Origin: Mytilus trossulus
Taxonomy: Eukaryota; Mollusca; Bivalvia; Mytilida; Mytilidae
DNA: 64,000 nucleotides
Assembly: GCF_036588685.1 (NCBI RefSeq)
Contig: NC_086378.1
Span: 49,532,686-49,596,685, forward strand
Reading direction: 5' to 3'
The notes under the pieces were generated by a model. That model did not search any database. It saw nothing but the letters and a program-made list of their open reading frames with translations, and had not been told where the DNA came from. The position numbers and the translations under genes were made by a program. Of this stretch, positions 59,270 through 64,000 are shown piece by piece; the first letter of the stretch is position 1; every line of letters begins with the position of its first letter.

Positions 59270-60413
59270 ATCCTTTACTTTTGGAAAACTACCGTCCAAT
59301 TTCACTTCTAAATGTAGATTTTAAACTTTTGTCATATGTTCTAGCTCAAAGATTAAAAAAGGTACTTCCAAAATTATAAATGAAGATCAAACCGGTTATG
59401 TTAAAAATAGATTTATTGGGTTTAATTTGAGACAAATTCAAGATGTAATAGACTACGCAGACACATACAATATTGAGGGGGCATTAGTTTTTGTTGATTT
59501 TACAAAAGTGTTTGATTCATTGGAATGGGATTTTATGTTTGGAACATTGAAACATTTTGGTTTTAACTATTCATTTATTAACTGGGTTAAAGCAATGTAC
59601 ACAGATATACAAACATGTGTAATGAACAATGGGTGGGTATCTGAAACTTTCAAAAATTCACGTGGGATAAGACACGGCTTTCCTTTATCGGCTCTTTTAT
59701 TTGTTCTGGCTGTTGAAATTATGGCCCAGAGATTAAGGAATAATAAAAATGTAAAAGGAATTAATATAAAGTTAGATGGGAAAAGTCATAGTATCAAGAT
59801 TTCACAATTAGCAGACGACACAACACTATTTTGCAAGGATAAACACGATGTGGTAGCTGCAATGAACGAAATAGAAATTTTTGGTTCTTTTTCAGGTTTA
59901 CTACTAAATAGAAATAAAACAGAGGGGTTATGGATTGGGAAATTGAAATCTTGTAAAGATAAAATTGTCGGGATTAAGTTGGAAGATAAACCTATTAAAG
60001 CTTTAGGGGTGTTTTTCGGACATGACAAAGAAGAATGCAAAAATTTAAACTGGAATGGTAAAATAGAAAAGATGAATAAATTATTTATGATATGGAAAAA
60101 ACGAAATCTTTCTATTTTAGGAAAAATCCTAATTATAAAGACTTTAATATTGCCTTTCTTTACTTTCTTGGGAAGCGTATGTCTAACCCCAGAAAATTAT
60201 ATAAAAGAAATAGAAAACAGTAGCTATAAATATATTTGGGATGGGAAATTAGACAAGATTAAAAGAAACATGATGATTGGTCAATATGAGAAGGGGGGTC
60301 TTAAAATGGTAGACTTTAAAAGTTATTTTGTGGCTTTAAAAGCATCATGGGTAAATAGATTGGTAAATGGTAAAATTCAGAGACTTGGAAGCTTATACCA
60401 TTTAAATACTTAA
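59270..60413 (+). pseudogene. LINE reverse transcriptase palm and thumb
   Basis: NYRPISLLNVDFKLLSYVLA starts in the frame before 59380, followed by DQTGYVKNRFIG. The main frame (59427-60413) has motif A VDFTKVFDSLEW, motif B GIRHGFPLSALLFVLAVEIM, motif C QLADDTTLF and the thumb GVFFGHDKEECKNLNWNGKI. The L before ADD and the F in place of C in motif B are atypical and likely inactivating substitutions. Confidence 0.85.
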
Positions 60414-60430
60414 ATGTCTCAAACAATATT

Positions 60431-61473
60431 TTGTCAATATTTAATATGAATTTTAGTGATATCAAATCTTTAAGATATCTTAAAGATATTCCTGCGTTTT
60501 ATAAAGAAGTAATAAAGTCTTGGAATTTGACTGGCGGGGGGCAAACAAAACAACCAGGCACATTTTTTGATATTAGAAAGCAAGTAATATGGGGAAATAA
60601 ATCTATAAAATTTGATAATAAACCTATTATATTTGAGAACTGGATTAGGAGTGATCTAATTTACATAAATGATATCTTAGATGATAAAATGTCATTATCA
60701 GAAATCTACATTCTAAACAAATTAAAGTTCAAAATAAACTGGATCGCCGAATTTCAAAAATTAAAAAAATCTATACCAGCAGAATAAATTCAAATTGTTC
60801 AAAAAGAGAATTCTGTCAAAACTACAATTAATATTCAGAGAAATAAAATCGTATGGAAAAATAATTTTATTGAGACTACATTATTAACAAATAAAATGTT
60901 ATACAACTCTTTGGTAAATACAAAACTAGAGTCGTCAATAGGGATAAACAGATGGCTTAGAATCCTACCAATACAAGGAACTCTTGATATATGAATTCAT
61001 TGTACAAATTTATTTTTGAATATATGACTGAAAATAAATTAAAAATATTTAGATGGAAATTATTACATTATATTGTTCCAACTAAAAAACTGTTATTGCA
61101 GTGGAAAGTAACTAAGACAGATAAATGTAATTTTTGTAAGCAAGAAGAAGATTATGCTCACTATTTTTTGAAGTGTAGATATTTTAATAAATTTTGGACA
61201 AAAATCTATGAACTCTTTAGAAGAAGTAAAATAGATTTTGATATTAAATTGCAACATCTGGTATTTGGATATAAAATCACAGATAGTAATTATTATTTTC
61301 TGGATGATATACTAACAGTATTAAGTTTTTCTATATATAAGTCATACTATGTATCCGAGCAGAGAACAAAAACTGTTGATGTCTTTAGCATTTTTGAAAA
61401 TGAATTTAATAAAAGAATAGATGCATATAAATCAAGATGTCCAATATTATTGTCAATTAGAAAGAATTTTTAG
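60431..61473 (+). pseudogene. LINE C-terminal domain with zinc knuckle
   Basis: Two frames (60431-60787 and 60991-61473) with a gap of shifted sequence between them encode the tail. KCNFCKQEEDYAHYFLKCRY gives a C-x2-C..H-x4-C knuckle, as in Tx1/L1-like elements. The stop at 61471-61473 is followed by the 3' UTR and poly-A. Confidence 0.8.
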
Positions 61474-61679
61474 CATTGATAAATCTCTGCATAAGACGAC
61501 TATACAACTTTATATTATTTTTTATAACTTAATAAGTTGGATCAGCTGTTTATTTCCCTGGATAATCAGTGGAGTGTAACAGGGTAAATCAAGAGAAGCT
61601 TGGACTCTTGGTGAAACTTGTAACAAGCAAGATTAGATGAATAAATATTATTATGTTAAAAAAAAACAAAAAAACTTTG

Positions 61680-63600
61680 AAATTAACAAATAAAAAAGTG
61701 GGGTCATCAGTGTTCCAAGCTGAAATTTTGATTTGAAAATATAAGACAAAATGGACATTTTGAAGCAAATTTAATATAGACAATGAAGGATAAAACGTTA
61801 ATTGATACATTTATTGAATAAAGAGTTGCATTTCTAATCCATAGAATTTTCTTGTTTTGTGTTATTGAATTCTCCAAATATTATAAAAGTTAAAATTTAA
61901 AAAAAAATGGTAGGTCACCATCCATAGAAGAAAGATATGAGTTAATTTAAAAAAGAAAATACATTGTAGATAAAAAAAAAAAAAGGGAGTTAAATCCATA
62001 AATTGCATAAATTTGAAAATTTATACTTTTTTTCTTGTTCAGATTTTAATTTGTTTCTTTAGATACATCAATGGTATTTGGTATGTTAGTGTTTAATATT
62101 GAGAGGGTGAGTTGTGTACCAGAAAAAACACATTTTCACTTGACCTTTGACCTCAAGGTCATTGGAACCTATCTAAGTGTTACATGTACATTGTATATTA
62201 TAAACATGAAGTTAATTGTGCGAGCATTAACATTTTTGTCTTTTGAGATAAGTCGATGATGTACATTGAACTGTATGTTTTTGTAAAACCATGGGACAGC
62301 TTGTTGTATACTATCATGACATCTAGCAATTTAGCCTTGGCCTTTGGCTTCAAGGTTAAATAGTTGATATTTCAAGTATGCATGATTAATTGGATGTCAA
62401 AAATTTGGTTTCATTGTTATACAGATTAATATGAAGTTTGTTAAGTACAGGTATAATCAAAAGAGGTCATGTGCCATAAGGACTGCAATGTGACTTGACC
62501 TTTGAACCCAAGGTCAATAATTGCTATTTTTTACATGTGAAGCTAGAACTTGTATTGTATTTTCATAATAAAAAAAATTGGTTTGTTCCATTACGGGAAA
62601 AAGTGGATGCATTGTCAAAACCGAAGACAACCATCTTACTCCTGACTGTGTAATGACATTTGCATGTGCAATTTGCAAAAATTATTTGTGAGTATTTCCA
62701 GGTTTTACAGTGCACTTATCTAGTTTCTTATACAATTACTAGATGAATACCGAACAGTCTTTATCACTCCTTCAACAACATCCAAAAGGGGAATTTAAGA
62801 TCCATATTGAATAAAAGGTTTTGAAATGGAAAAAAATACAATTTTCTGTGATCAGTTAATTTCTTAAGTAACAGCTACAGACTATAGTACATTGGATAAG
62901 TTTGAATATATGTATCCTTCAGCCGGTGTGGAAGGAATTAAATATTGTTGATCAGATCACACATGTCACACTCATTTTGTGTGTTTCTTGAATGTGTTTC
63001 TTGAATGAAATAACTGGCAACAAATTTGTACCATATATGATTATTTATTTTCATAAGAGTAGTCCCCTCTCCCTTACTGGCTTTAGGGATGATCGAGTTT
63101 AAAACCACTTTTATGATTTTACCTATATTATCATGATTATGTATATAATCTTGTTATCTTGGAATCTGCTTGTGTTTTACATTTGAAGGAAGGCTATAAT
63201 TGATAAAAGAATCAACTTGAGGAATATGTTCAACATATATCTAAAAATTCAAAACAAACTCGTCTGAATGTGTATGAACAGCAGAAATGATCAGCTGCAC
63301 ATCTATAAAAATGTACACATGGTTGTCAAGCAGTCTATTGAATATTCATGTTCAACAAATGTGTTATTTCCACATAACTGTAAATTCAGAAATTATTGCA
63401 TGCATTTGTTACTGTGATTTTGTCAATAAACACTAGAATGTGATATTAATTTTTGCGACATTGTGAGAAAATTTTTCTTTAATACATATAAAAAATTTGA
63501 AAAAACAAGTTTAAATTATTGCGATAAAAAAAAGCAAATTCACAAAAATACTGAACTCGGAGGAAAATTCAATCAGAAAGTCCCTATAAATCACATGGCA
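61680..63600. other. Stretch with no recognised gene
   Basis: Apart from the three short units at 62138-62516 I see only AT-rich sequence and short motif-free frames. Confidence 0.5.
62138..62516 (+). repeat. Three spaced 'ttgacctttgacctcaaggtca' units
   Basis: Copies start near 62140, 62337 and 62495, the first being exact and the others diverged. Each contains TGACCTTTGACCT-like sequence followed by AAGGTCA. The sequence between them is not obviously repeated. Confidence 0.6.
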
Positions 63601-63629
63601 AAATCAAATGACAAAACACATCAAATGAA

Positions 63630-63725
63630 CTGACAACAACTGTCATATTCCTGACTTGGTACAGGCATTTTCAAATATAGAAAATGGTTGATTGAACCTG
63701 GTTTTATAGCACTAAACCTCTCACT
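63630..63725 (-). repeat. Dispersed repeat family R3 (inverted copy)
   Basis: It contains 'aactgtcatattcctgact' and 'tggtacaggcattttc', then 'ttgaacctggttttatagc', the reverse of 21610-21690. Confidence 0.7.
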
Positions 63726-64000
63726 TGTACGACAGTCTCATCAAATCCGTGATATTTACAATGAAGTGTGAACAAAACAGACATAATTAATAAAATAGTC
63801 AAAATATGAGTACAGCAGTCATTACTGTGTTACAATCTTAAAACAATCAATTTTACAAAAAAGCACAAAAGCATCTATCAAATTAAAAACACATTCATTG
63901 AGTCCCGTGTCTGACTTCGAAAAATTTACACAACACATACATGTACATGACATAGGAAGAAATTTTGTCTTTCAATGTTTATACAAAACAATCTTATAAT

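Larger units (their letters stand above)
57664..61672 (+). mobile_element. L1/Tx1-like LINE, nearly full ORF2 length, inactivated
   Basis: In order on the + strand: an apurinic endonuclease (SLNVNGIGSRGKRNRVIEW, TFLQETH), a spacer, a reverse transcriptase, a long C-terminal domain, and a 3' end with poly-A (61660-61672). At least five frame breaks split it (about 57848, 58060, 59219, 60413 and 60787). RT motif C reads LADD where F/YADD is usual, and the usual 'QGCPLSP' reads HGFPLSA. The 5' UTR and any ORF1 were not recognised; the element could begin upstream near 57200. Confidence 0.85.

Overview
This is an animal nuclear genome window, AT-rich, with GT-AG introns, low gene density and a heavy load of transposable elements. 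Several dispersed repeats here match, from memory, high-copy families of marine mussels (Mytilus and relatives), so I read it as a mussel-like bivalve. That assignment rests on recognition, not on a search.

The one host gene I can support is a complete 15-exon gene on the + strand at 5299-22515. It encodes a 490-residue secreted LBP/BPI-family protein (lipopolysaccharide-binding / bactericidal permeability-increasing). All 14 introns are GT-AG and splice into one open frame, with a signal peptide, the conserved cysteine pair, the central proline-rich linker and the C-terminal GFPLP motif. Its introns hold dispersed repeats, a TIR element (15091-15633), a foldback (19420-19586) and a 357-bp unit bounded by hammerhead-ribozyme-like sequence (21920-22276).

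From about 23 kb onward everything recognisable is mobile DNA. In order: a LINE tail with an inverted duplicate (24.5-25.5 kb); a tRNA-derived SINE (25.85-26.1 kb); a foldback; a Harbinger-like element with a 3-bp target duplication that carries what looks like a captured Prospero/Prox exon fragment (26343-28993); mussel repeats, including one family with internal tandem units (33.7-36.5 kb); a 5'-truncated LINE with a long intact reverse-transcriptase frame on the - strand (37.09-38.98 kb); a TIR element with tandem-repeat arms (39301-40867); a second SINE copy (47.2-47.46 kb); a Penelope-like retroelement with inverted terminal copies (47460-51016), itself split by a second TIR/tandem-arm element (48875-50239); a CR1-like LINE remnant (51.7-52.5 kb, -); and a dead L1/Tx1-like LINE running to a poly-A tail (57.66-61.67 kb, +). 

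The most interesting signals are: two TIR elements, 8 kb apart, that share a terminal motif and an arm architecture but not their internal repeat sequence; the hammerhead-bounded retrozyme-like unit; the apparent host-exon capture by a Harbinger-like element; and the Penelope-like palindrome with decayed hammerhead motifs in both arms. No tRNA, rRNA or CRISPR locus was found.
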